Source: Eubacteriales bacterium (lineage in GTDB: Bacteria > Bacillota > Clostridia > Lachnospirales > Lachnospiraceae). From it: a DNA stretch of 64,000 nucleotides. The translations under genes and the position numbers were made by a program. This document shows, piece after piece, positions 8,426 through 15,722 of this stretch. The notes beneath the pieces are model-generated. The model was not told where the DNA came from. It ran no database searches and saw only the letters and a program-made list of their open reading frames with translations. The DNA is taken from the NCBI GenBank assembly GCA_030539395.1, contig JAUNSC010000001.1, forward strand, positions 167,694 to 231,693, read 5' to 3'. Positions within the stretch are counted from its first letter, which is position 1. Each line of letters opens with the position of its first letter.

Positions 8426-9853
8426 TTATTTATCTTTTTTTCCGTTATCTATTTCTTTTAAAGAATTTGTAACTGCTTTTGTCAGTGCAAACAGTGCAAT
8501 GGCGTTGGGGATAACCATCAGATAGTTAAATGCATCTGTCAATTCCCATACAAGATCGTTGGACATCAGTGTTCCAAGGAAGATAAAGATAAGGGCAATT
8601 ATGGTATAGAGTTTTGTGCTGATTTTTGTATTTTTCTCACCAAAAAGATAGACCACATTGATTTTACCAAACATGTTCCATCCAAGAATTGTGGAAAAAG
8701 CGAAGAAAAACAGGCAGACAGCCACAAACATGGCTCCCGGGTTTGTACCAAATACTGTGCCGAATGCTGTCTGGGCAAGATTAGCTTTGGTAATCGTTGT
8801 ACTTGCAGCAGCGGCACCGCACTCAAAGAGTGGGCCGTCTGATGTATAAAGCGTAGAGATAATTACTAAGGCATTCAGGGTAAGTACTACAAAAGTATCA
8901 ATAAACACACCGGCCATGGCAACAATACCCTGATCATGAGGATGAGCCACATTTGCCTGTGCATGTGCATGAGGGGTTGAACCCATACCGGCTTCATTGG
9001 AGAAGAGTCCGCGTTTTGCGCCCTGGCTGATGGCAGCTTTTAATGCGGCACCGAACGCACCGCCGATGACAGCCTGCGGCTGAAATGCATATTTAAAAAT
9101 CATTCCCAAAGTTGCAGGAATATATGCAGCACGTGATATAAGTATGATTAAGCCGCCCAGCAAAAAAACAGCTGCCATGACCGGAACAAGTTTTTCACAT
9201 ACGGATGCAAGACGCTGTACACCGCCAAGAAAAATAAATCCGCAGATGATAACCAAAACGATTCCTGCAGCCCATGAGGGAATTCCAAAGGCTGTTTCGA
9301 TAGTGGAGCCGATTGAATTGGATTGGACCATACATCCCATAAATCCAAGGGCAAGAATAATTGCTACAGCAAAGAAGCAGGAAAGAAATTTACCAAAGCT
9401 GCCTTTAAATGCGGTTGTAATGTAATAAACAGGACCGCCATAGATATTTCCATTTTTATCGATGATGCGTGTTTTCTGTGCCAGAACTGCTTCAGCGTAA
9501 ATTGTAGCCATACCTAAAAAGGCAATTACCCACATCCAGAAAATAGCTCCGGGACCGCCGGTAAGAATGGCTCCGGATGCACCGATAATATTGCCGGTAC
9601 CTACCTGGGCAGCAATGGCTGTTGCAAGTGCCTGAAAAGAACTCATACCTTTTTCCTGCTTACCGCCTTTTAATGACAGATTGCCGAATACTTTTTTCAT
9701 ACCGGCACCAAAGTAGCGGATCTGGACGAAACGGGTTTTGAAAGTATACCAGAGTCCCACCGCAATCAGCAGAAAAACCAGAATGTAACTGGATAAATAG
9801 TTGTTGATTGTCACCACAACGGGATAGAGTGACAATTCGATTGATTGTAACAT
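8426..9853 (-). CDS. Sodium:alanine/glycine symporter (AGCS family)
   Basis: 475-residue transporter with about 10-11 TM segments. It carries AGCS signatures: VGTGNIIGASGAILTGGPGAIFWMW early, GGPVYYI in the middle, and KRGLFSNEAGMGSTPHAHA. Family members import alanine or glycine with Na+ or H+. The start at 9853 follows GGAGAAAA; reading farther upstream would run into leader RNA. The gene sits directly downstream of a tandem glycine aptamer and a terminator hairpin, so glycine is the likely substrate and transcription should respond to glycine. The family is clear; the substrate is inferred from the riboswitch. Confidence 0.92.
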   Translation of the reverse strand: MLQSIELSLYPVVVTINNYLSSYILVFLLIAVGLWYTFKTRFVQIRYFGAGMKKVFGNLSLKGGKQEKGMSSFQALATAIAAQVGTGNIIGASGAILTGGPGAIFWMWVIAFLGMATIYAEAVLAQKTRIIDKNGNIYGGPVYYITTAFKGSFGKFLSCFFAVAIILALGFMGCMVQSNSIGSTIETAFGIPSWAAGIVLVIICGFIFLGGVQRLASVCEKLVPVMAAVFLLGGLIILISRAAYIPATLGMIFKYAFQPQAVIGGAFGAALKAAISQGAKRGLFSNEAGMGSTPHAHAQANVAHPHDQGIVAMAGVFIDTFVVLTLNALVIISTLYTSDGPLFECGAAAASTTITKANLAQTAFGTVFGTNPGAMFVAVCLFFFAFSTILGWNMFGKINVVYLFGEKNTKISTKLYTIIALIFIFLGTLMSNDLVWELTDAFNYLMVIPNAIALFALTKAVTNSLKEIDNGKKDK

Positions 9854-9932
9854 TTTTCTCCTCCGTATCTGTTCAAATATCCTTGCACGGCATTTAACCA
9901 GCCTTTTCCTTCCTGCTAAATGCCATATGCAT

Positions 9933-9965
9933 AAAAAACGGAACAGATGAAAAATCACTGTTCCG
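9933..9965 (-). terminator. Riboswitch expression-platform terminator
   Basis: On the minus strand CGGAACAG (9965-9958) pairs with CTGTTCCG (9946-9939), followed by six U at 9938-9933. It lies between the glycine aptamers and the symporter start. A second hairpin (9984-10009) sits just before it and may be part of the switch. Confidence 0.85.
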
Positions 9966-10013
9966 GAGAAGACAATATCAAGAAACACAAACAAGTTTGT
10001 CTGTGTTTCTTTA

Positions 10014-10171
10014 CTCTGTCCTTTTACCTGAGAGATTCAGCATAATTTTGCCTTGCACCTTCGGTACTCATTGTTGAGATTCTCCAGAGCCACATCCATT
10101 CTTAGTCTTTATCCGAAACGGACGCCTGAGAGTTTTACTCCTTCGGCAGGCCTGTGCCATTTCCTAAGAAT
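10014..10171 (-). promoter_or_regulatory. Tandem glycine riboswitch
   Basis: The minus-strand leader carries two consecutive gcvT-type aptamers. Aptamer 1 (10171-10098) is closed by ATTCTTAG/CTAAGAAT and contains the hallmark GCCGAAGGAG and CTCTCAGGC. Aptamer 2 (10089-10014) is closed by CTCTG/CAGAG and contains ACCGAAGGTG and AATCTCTCAGG. Glycine riboswitches usually turn on glycine cleavage genes and often turn off glycine uptake genes. With a terminator just downstream and a symporter as target, an OFF switch is expected, but the direction is inferred. Confidence 0.93.
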
Positions 10172-10203
10172 TTCATCTGCCGTTATTTAATTAACTACAT
10201 CAG

Positions 10204-10230
10204 GTTATCATTGAAAGATATGTTTGTCAA
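10204..10230 (-). promoter_or_regulatory. Promoter for the glycine riboswitch transcript
   Basis: Minus-strand TTGACA (10230-10225) is followed after 15 bases by GATAAC (10209-10204). The -35 is perfect, but the -10 is weak and the spacer short, so the exact -10 is uncertain. Confidence 0.45.
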
Positions 10231-10255
10231 ATGATATTATATAGTGTTTTAATGA

Positions 10256-11674
10256 TCAAAGATGCAAAATGTGAATCAGCAAAATCCAGGCAAGTCCATA
10301 ATATGAGACTACCGCGACTAAATCATTTATAGTTGTAATCAGGGGGCCGGAGGCTACCGCGGGATCAATTTTTATTTTCTTTAACAGAATCGGAATGACT
10401 GTTCCTGCAATACTGGAAAGTACCATGGACACTAAAAGAGCGATTCCGGTACAGGCTGAAATTGAAAATGCCGCTATCGCTGACTGTCCTTTGAACAGAA
10501 TCAGATAAACACCAATAAAGACAAAGGACAAAACACCTAAAATTAAACCATTTAGCAGACCGACACGGGCTTCTTTGGAAATCAGAATCAATTTTTGTTT
10601 TCCGCTGAGATGTTCATCCATCAGGACACGGATTGTAACAGCGAGAGACTGGGTTCCTACATTACCTGCCATATCCAGTACCAGGGACTGGAAGCATACG
10701 ATCAAAGTTAAATGAGCTGCGACCGGTTCAAACAGACCGACAACACTGGAAACGATCATGCCAAGTCCAAGCAGAATTATCAGCCATGGAAGACGCTTGG
10801 CAACACTTTTTTTCAAAGGTTCCTGTATGTCTTCTTCTGAGGATAAACCGGCCAGTTTTGCATAGTCTTCGCCCAGTATATCATTGACCAGCTGTACAAT
10901 GTCCTGCGCTGTCAGCACACCTGTAAGCCGATTATTCTCATCCAGAACCGGAATAGAGTCTTCGGAATAGTCGCGGATGCGTTCAATACAATCTTCAATC
11001 AGTTCGCTGGCGTAAACATACGGATAAGAGGTCATTATAATAGATTCTAAAGAAGAGGATTCTCTTGCAATTATTAAATCTTTCAAATCAATGGCACCGA
11101 GCAGGGTATTGTCATCATCCAAAACATAAATGGTAGAAATATTGTCATTATCTGCTGCCTGTTCCACAAGTTCTTTCATTGCCTGCCGTATACTGATTCC
11201 CGAGTGAATGGAAATATAATTTGTGGTCATTCTGCTTCCGATTTCATCTTTGTCAAAAGAGCTGGAAAGCGCTATTTCTTTTTTTAAATCATCTTCCAGC
11301 AGGTCAAGGAGTATATTGCGCTGGTTCTTATCCAGTTGATGGAGATATTCAACTGCCGTTGTTACCTCAAAGCAGGAGAGGATAGCAGCACGCCTGCGGA
11401 TACTCATTTCATTAATATAGGTATTACGCTGTTCTGAATACTCCAGTACATCAGCCAGTGTCTGCGTATCCAGAATGCTGTACAGCTTGTGCCGTTCATC
11501 TTTTTTTAAAAGATCGATCGCTGCAGCAATGTCATTTTCATGATATTCCCTGATTTTTTCTTTTAATAGTTTGGGTGCCAGCGTGCTTCGGATGATGGAA
11601 ATAATTTCATATTCATAGTCCGGATGCTGCGTTGATGTGGTAATGCTATTTGTGATGATCTTTCTGGTGTTCAT
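10256..11674 (-). CDS. mgtE: Magnesium transporter MgtE
   Basis: 472 residues with the full MgtE layout. The N-terminal helical superhelix domain covers about 10-145 and two CBS domains about 150-275 (around TIYVLDDDNTLLGAIDLKDL and IPVLDENNRLTGVLTAQDI). Five TM helices follow (about 295-470), with the pore segment near VLDMAGNVGTQSLAVTIR. MgtE is a Mg2+-selective channel closed by Mg2+ bound to its cytosolic domains. The start follows GGAGG. A small ORF ends across the start codon (ATGA), and a long structured leader precedes it, so expression is probably regulated after transcription starts. Confidence 0.95.
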   Translation of the reverse strand: MNTRKIITNSITTSTQHPDYEYEIISIIRSTLAPKLLKEKIREYHENDIAAAIDLLKKDERHKLYSILDTQTLADVLEYSEQRNTYINEMSIRRRAAILSCFEVTTAVEYLHQLDKNQRNILLDLLEDDLKKEIALSSSFDKDEIGSRMTTNYISIHSGISIRQAMKELVEQAADNDNISTIYVLDDDNTLLGAIDLKDLIIARESSSLESIIMTSYPYVYASELIEDCIERIRDYSEDSIPVLDENNRLTGVLTAQDIVQLVNDILGEDYAKLAGLSSEEDIQEPLKKSVAKRLPWLIILLGLGMIVSSVVGLFEPVAAHLTLIVCFQSLVLDMAGNVGTQSLAVTIRVLMDEHLSGKQKLILISKEARVGLLNGLILGVLSFVFIGVYLILFKGQSAIAAFSISACTGIALLVSMVLSSIAGTVIPILLKKIKIDPAVASGPLITTINDLVAVVSYYGLAWILLIHILHL

Positions 11675-11760
11675 TGTCTACATCCTCCTTTACTCATTTT
11701 AATCAGATAGATTTCATTAAGCAAAGACGGGATAGAGATTGCCAGCAGGAAAAAAGGCAT
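11671..11760 (-). CDS. Possible 29-codon hydrophobic ORF coupled to mgtE
   Basis: Short frame on the minus strand beginning MPFFLLAISIPSLLNEIYLI and ending with a TGA that overlaps the mgtE ATG by 4 bases. The first 20 residues would form one membrane helix. No good ribosome site precedes its ATG. An overlapping ATG 12 bases upstream, in another frame, has the better AGGTG site but encodes only 22 residues. It may be a leader peptide or just spacer; the overlap with mgtE is the main support. Confidence 0.3.
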   Translation of the reverse strand: MPFFLLAISIPSLLNEIYLIKMSKGGCRQ

Positions 11761-11850
11761 AAAAATACCATTGTCACCTGCAAAGCTGCTCTACGCTCGT
11801 TTTTTGCCGATGTAGTGCAGGCTCAGAAATAGACAATGGCAGACATTTTT
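11761..11850 (-). promoter_or_regulatory. Structured RNA element in the mgtE leader
   Basis: Nested helices are visible. The outer stem pairs 11850-11832 with 11775-11761 (core GCCATTGTC with GACAATGG, extended by AAAAAT/ATTTTT). The middle stem is CCTGCA (11821-11816) with TGCAGG (11782-11777). The inner stem is CTAC (11815-11812) with GTAG (11794-11791). It does not match the M-box, NiCo or yybP-ykoY motifs as I know them. Position before mgtE suggests a Mg2+-linked control element; the class is unknown. Confidence 0.5.
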
Positions 11851-11862
11851 ATATAGTAAAAT

Positions 11863-11955
11863 TCAGTCAGAAAACAGACGACACATGGTCGCAGGAATTC
11901 TGATCAAAACAATGGCTGCCTTGTCTCTACTTCGTCCACTACTACTGCCGTCCAT
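11863..11955 (-). CDS. Candidate 30-codon leader peptide upstream of mgtE
   Basis: Short minus-strand ORF beginning MDGSSSGRSRDK and ending RLFSD, with a strong GAGGTGAG ribosome site 4 bases before its ATG. It starts about 27 bases after the predicted transcription start. Inside it, the 8-mer GCCATTGT (11916-11909) repeats the 5' strand of the outer stem of the downstream RNA element. It could therefore pair instead with that stem's 3' strand (11775-11768). This is the layout expected of a leader peptide whose translation decides between RNA folds. No homologue is known to me. Confidence 0.45.
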   Translation of the reverse strand: MDGSSSGRSRDKAAIVLIRIPATMCRLFSD

Positions 11956-11988
11956 AATCTCACCTCACTTATACTCAGATTAAAATTT

Positions 11989-12017
11989 ATTATATCATTT
12001 GTCTGTGGTAATTTCAA
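11989..12017 (-). promoter_or_regulatory. Promoter of the mgtE leader
   Basis: Minus-strand TTGAAA (12017-12012), 17-base spacer, TATAAT (11994-11989). This gives a leader of roughly 300 bases before the mgtE start. The 490-base space between mgtE and the Nudix gene is filled by this promoter, the leader and the Nudix promoter. Confidence 0.7.
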
Positions 12018-12117
12018 TACGCAGGCTCTGTTTCCAGATATAAACAATGCCAGACAGTCAGATTTACTTTTAGTATAACAGACTACGAAAATCAAAATAT
12101 AAAGCGGAGAGATTATA

Positions 12118-12126
12118 TGTTATAAT
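12118..12126 (+). promoter_or_regulatory. Extended -10 promoter for the Nudix gene
   Basis: TGT followed by TATAAT (12121-12126) forms an extended -10 about 40 bases before the coding start. No clear -35 was seen. Confidence 0.5.
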
Positions 12127-12164
12127 CAGTGTAATAAATCCGGATTAATCAGGGGGCGGGACAA

Positions 12165-12785
12165 ATGGACAAGAATGAAAAATGGTTACAGTGGGCAGTT
12201 GAATTACAAAGTATAGCACAGGCAGGGCTGTTTTATGGAAAAGATGTATTTGATAAGGAACGGTATGAACAGATCAGAGATATTGCAGCTGAAATGATAT
12301 CATACAAATCGGAGATTTCAATTGATAAGGTTAAAGGCTTGTTTTGCAATGAAGCAGGATATCAAACACCTAAACTTGATACTCGTGCAGCAATATTCCA
12401 GGATGATAAAATTCTGCTTGTAAAAGAAAAGAACGGAACATGGTCATTGCCGGGAGGCTGGGTTGATGTGAACATTTCCGTCAAAGAAAATACTGTTAAA
12501 GAGGTAAAGGAAGAAGCGGGCCTGGATGTTACCGCAGATTTAGTAATCGCAGTACAGGACAGAGAAAAACATAACCTGCCAATATATGCATATAAGGTAT
12601 GCAAAATATTTGTATTGTGTACTGTAGTTGGAGGAAAGTTTGAATCTAATATAGAGACTGTGGAAAGCAGGTATTTTGGAATTGATGAACTGCCTGTTCT
12701 TGCAGCAGAAAAAAATAATGAGGAACAGATAAAAATGTGTTTTGATGCACATCATGCAGATTATTGGAAAACGTTATTTGACTGA
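12165..12785 (+). CDS. Nudix hydrolase with N-terminal Nudix-associated domain
   Basis: 206 residues. An N-terminal helical domain (about 1-65, of the Nudix_N_2 type) precedes the Nudix fold. The Nudix box runs from GGWVDV to KEVKEEAGL, with the catalytic REUXEEXGU segment present (K replaces R). The Glu in the first half of the box is replaced by Ile, as is usual in YjhB-like members with a GGWADVGLS type sequence. Relatives hydrolyse ADP-ribose, NADH or nucleoside diphosphate-X compounds; the substrate is not predictable here. Start supported by AGGGGGCGGGA. Confidence 0.88.
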   Translation: MDKNEKWLQWAVELQSIAQAGLFYGKDVFDKERYEQIRDIAAEMISYKSEISIDKVKGLFCNEAGYQTPKLDTRAAIFQDDKILLVKEKNGTWSLPGGWVDVNISVKENTVKEVKEEAGLDVTADLVIAVQDREKHNLPIYAYKVCKIFVLCTVVGGKFESNIETVESRYFGIDELPVLAAEKNNEEQIKMCFDAHHADYWKTLFD

Positions 12786-12811
12786 TTATTTGTATTGATT
12801 TGGCGCCCATT

Positions 12812-13303
12812 TTATAGTGAGGCTGCTTTATAGCGTTGTTCCATATCGTCAGTCAGCCGCCGGATACGTTCTTTGATTTTCTGAATATCAGGCGGCATGT
12901 TTTCCAACGGCATATTATCATGGACAGCAGTGGTTCCTGCTTCCAAAGCCGTCTCATAAAGCCAGGTTTTGTATTTCAGTACGTCAGGTGCATCCTGTAA
13001 TTCGGTTATCTGTTCTTCTACGTCAGCTTTTTGATCTGTAATAATTTTTAATCTTTGTGCGATTGTAGCATCTCCTTTATCACAGAGTAATGTGAACTCC
13101 CGGATTTGTTTAATGGACATTCCCACCCGTTTCAGGGACGCAATAATAAATAGCCGTTCAAAATCGGATTCTTTAAAAATACGGTTTCCATTTTGATCAC
13201 GTTCGACAAAATTCAGCAATCCTTCTTTACCATAGAAACGAATTGTATGCGGCGAAAGATTCAGTCGCCTGGCTACCTCGCAGATTGTATAGTACATACG
13301 CAT
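12812..13303 (-). CDS. MerR-family transcriptional regulator
   Basis: 163 residues. The N-terminal winged helix is typical (YTICEVARRLNLSPHTIRFY, then RDQNGNRIFKESD). A long dimerisation helix follows (about 75-120). The C-terminal tail has no metal-binding cysteines, so it belongs to the small-organic or stress-sensing MerR group rather than the metal sensors. A palindromic operator in a long-spacer promoter lies directly upstream, so autoregulation is likely. It is divergent from a disrupted lipoprotein gene. Confidence 0.88.
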   Translation of the reverse strand: MRMYYTICEVARRLNLSPHTIRFYGKEGLLNFVERDQNGNRIFKESDFERLFIIASLKRVGMSIKQIREFTLLCDKGDATIAQRLKIITDQKADVEEQITELQDAPDVLKYKTWLYETALEAGTTAVHDNMPLENMPPDIQKIKERIRRLTDDMEQRYKAASL

Positions 13304-13355
13304 TTCTCCTGTTCCCCAATTGCGGTCAAATAAGAGATCAGATAAGAGATCGTGA

Positions 13356-13390
13356 CTGAGAGTATACTCTAAGGTTTATGATATTGTCAA
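13356..13390 (-). promoter_or_regulatory. MerR-type promoter with central operator
   Basis: Minus-strand TTGACA (13390-13385), an 18-base spacer, and TATACT (13366-13361). A perfect 12-base palindrome AGAGTATACTCT (13359-13370), extended by CT/AG on both sides with one mismatch, overlaps the -10. Over-long spacers with an operator inside are characteristic of MerR-controlled promoters. It would drive the adjacent merR-type gene. Confidence 0.65.
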
Positions 13391-13412
13391 TATGTAAAAA
13401 GGAGAGAAACAG

Positions 13413-14049
13413 ATGAAAAAAATATTGTGTTCTATTTTAACTTTGCTGTTTCTGTTTTCCCTTGTGGGGTGCTCACAGGAAAAGGCAGCTGAAACAGATA
13501 TGCCGCTCACCGATATTGTGGCGGCTGTTACGGAAAGCCAGTCAGAACTTCCGGCATTGAAACAAATTACTTCAAAAGATCAAAATTTTGATATATGGAT
13601 ATCGGATTACTATTCTCTGCAGAAAGAAAATGTGGAGGATGGGGTGATTTGTTATGCCGACGGTGTGGAAGCAAGTGAAATTGCCGTGCTGGCTCTGTCA
13701 GATGAAGAAGATTGCAGGGCCGCTGAAAAAGCGTTGACTGAGTATATTCAGGATCGGGCTGGTGCCTTTGAAGGATATGCACCACAGCAGGCTGCAATGG
13801 TAAAAGACGGAATTATAGTGGAAAATGGCAGATATATGGCGTTTCTGATTTGTCCGGAACCGTCAGCAGCAAAAAGTGCGTTTTTAGGCTGCTTCGAAAA
13901 AAATCCGAATCTTATGATGCCGAGGCTGTTTTGCAGGCATGGAAATCAGGAGATGATTCAGATTTGTCAGAGTTAAACCGCAGGATTCTGGGGGCGGCAA
14001 AAGAGGTGATTGAATCAGAAATTGACGAGACCATGAGCGACTATGAATA
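13413..14049 (+). pseudogene. Disrupted DUF4358-like lipoprotein gene
   Basis: Starts with a lipoprotein signal: MKKILCSILTLLFLFSLVGC with the lipobox LVGC. A domain resembling DUF4358 follows (about residues 30-155). At an A7 run (13897-13903) the reading frame shifts. The continuation in the next frame reads naturally (SYDAEAVLQAWKSGDDSDLS to ETMSDYE) and resembles the approach to a transglutaminase-like domain. Coding sense is then lost at about 14050, where dxs-like sequence begins abruptly. So there is one frameshift (mutation or assembly error in a homopolymer) and a 3' truncation by rearrangement. Good AAAGGAGAG ribosome site. Confidence 0.7.
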
Positions 14050-15091
14050 CTGTGTGGACGTGGTGTCAGTGGTTTTACAAATCCTTCTGAAAGCGAGCAT
14101 GATGTTTTCTCTATTGGTCATACATCCACGGCAATCAGCCTTGCATGCGGACTTGCAAAAGGGCGTGACGTAAAGGGCGGGACAAATAATGTTATTGCAG
14201 TGGTTGGTGATGGCGCACTAAGCGGCGGTGAAGCTTTTGAGGGATTGAATAATGCGGCTGTACTTGGAAGTAATATCATTATTGTAGTGAATGATAATGA
14301 GATAAGTATTGTTGAAAATCATGGTGGATATTTTGACAAAAGTGGAAGATACCGGTCACCCGGTTGTAATTCATATGTGTACGGTAAAAGGAAAAGGATA
14401 CCGATTTGCAGAATCGGACAGAGAAAACTGGCACTATATGGGACCTTTTGATATTGGTACGGGAAAACTGCGTTATGAAACACTGTCTGCTCCGACTTAT
14501 GAAGCGTTGACTGCTGCATATTTGTCAGGCCAGATGGAAAAAGATTCAAGCATTACAATAATTACTGCCGGAACACCAAAGGTGCTGGGATTTGATGAAA
14601 AACTTCGGAGACAGTTTCCGCAGCAATTTGTAGATGTAGGGATCGCGGAGGGGCATGCAGTGTCTATGCCAATATTATTTATCTGGCCCCGACCTGCAGT
14701 GAAGAATATTGTCATATGCTGGAATGGGACATAAAGAGTTGGGTATAAGTGTGAGAAAAAACTGGAAACAGACCATAAAATCTATGCTACTCTTATTAAT
14801 CCACGTTATGTTTCTGATGTGGATGAAACCATACTGAATGCATTGCCTGAATGGGGCCACCGTCTGGTTGTCACACTGGAAGATGGTGTGATTGACGGCG
14901 GCTTTGGCGGAAAAATTGCGCGATTTTACGGAAATTCGTATATGAAAGTATTAAACTTTGGGGCAGGAAAGGAGTTCGTTGATCATGAAACGGTGGAAGA
15001 ACAATATTACAGATATCATTTAACGGCGGAGCAGATCGTTTCGGATATATTGAGGAAAATTATGATTTTAACAGGTACTTTTGTGTGTTAA
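14050..15091 (+). pseudogene. dxs: Degraded 1-deoxy-D-xylulose-5-phosphate synthase (dxs) remnant
   Basis: Clear Dxs pieces occur in shifting frames. From 14050: CGRGVSGFTNPSESEHD, then GHTSTAISLACGLAKG and VVGDGALSGGEAFEGLNNAA. From about 14309: EDTGHPVVIHMCTVKGKGY. Then SSITIITAGTPKVLGF and FVDVGIAEGHAVSM. Then a piece near 14670-14730 with YLAPTCSEEYCHMLEW. Finally VVTLEDGVIDGGFGGKIARF and HLTAEQIVSDI. Intact Dxs is about 620 residues; here the N-terminus and at least two internal blocks are missing, with several frameshifts. The gene cannot make a working enzyme. Dxs catalyses the first step of the MEP isoprenoid pathway, so another copy should exist elsewhere. Confidence 0.85.
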
Positions 15092-15140
15092 AAATTTAAC
15101 TAAATTATCAGAAAAGTCTGAAAATAGTCAGAAAGTTTTG

Positions 15141-15169
15141 TTGTAAATCTCATGGTCATAGTGTATAAT
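15141..15169 (+). promoter_or_regulatory. Promoter of the formate dehydrogenase operon
   Basis: TTGTAA (15141-15146), 17-base spacer, TATAAT (15164-15169) preceded by GTG. It lies about 70 bases before the first subunit gene. Confidence 0.65.
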
Positions 15170-15239
15170 AAAGTCAATATGAGTAGAGAGTTATGCCAAA
15201 CTTATATGTGGGTTGCAAAAAACAAAGGAGGTAGGTTAT

Positions 15240-15722
15240 ATGCTTGATCAGTCGTATTATGCAAAAGCAGATGAGATCATTTTGCGCTACGGGCGGAAGG
15301 CCGGTTCGCTGATTCCCATTATGCAGGATATTCAGGAGGAATATCGGTATTTGCCGGGTGAGCTTTTGTCGTATGTTGCGGATCAGATCGGTGTGACGGA
15401 GGCTAAGGCTTACAGCGTGGCAACATTTTATGAGAACTTTTCTTTTGATGCAAAAGGAAAGTATGTCATCAAAGTCTGTGACGGAACGGCATGCCATGTG
15501 CGTAAATCCGTCCCGGTGCTGGAAGCTCTGCACAAAAAACTTGGGCTTAGCAAGACCAAAAGAACGACGGATGATATGATGTTTACGGTAGAAACAGTTT
15601 CCTGTCTTGGTGCCTGCGGATTGGCGCCAACAATGATGGTGAATGATGAGGTGCATCCGAGAATGACACCGGAAAAAGCGGAAGCACTGATTGACACTTT
15701 GAAAGGGGGCGGACAGGTATGA
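15240..15722 (+). CDS. nuoE: NuoE-like [2Fe-2S] subunit of NAD-linked formate dehydrogenase
   Basis: Small electron-transfer subunit of 160 residues. The start at 15240 follows AAAGGAGGT. An N-terminal helical bundle (IILRYGRKAGSLIPIMQDIQ, a typical NuoE start) precedes a thioredoxin-like [2Fe-2S] domain. Its ligands lie in VCDGTACHV and SCLGACGLAP. It matches HydC/HndA/NuoE proteins that work with a NuoF-like flavoprotein. Its stop overlaps the start of the NuoF-like gene (4 bases), and the catalytic subunit follows, so the three form one complex. Confidence 0.92.
   Translation: MLDQSYYAKADEIILRYGRKAGSLIPIMQDIQEEYRYLPGELLSYVADQIGVTEAKAYSVATFYENFSFDAKGKYVIKVCDGTACHVRKSVPVLEALHKKLGLSKTKRTTDDMMFTVETVSCLGACGLAPTMMVNDEVHPRMTPEKAEALIDTLKGGGQV

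Noticed and set aside
11904-12095. 63-codon minus-strand frame upstream of mgtE.
   Set aside because: It starts upstream of the predicted promoter and has no ribosome site; the shorter 30-codon ORF in the leader has far better signals.
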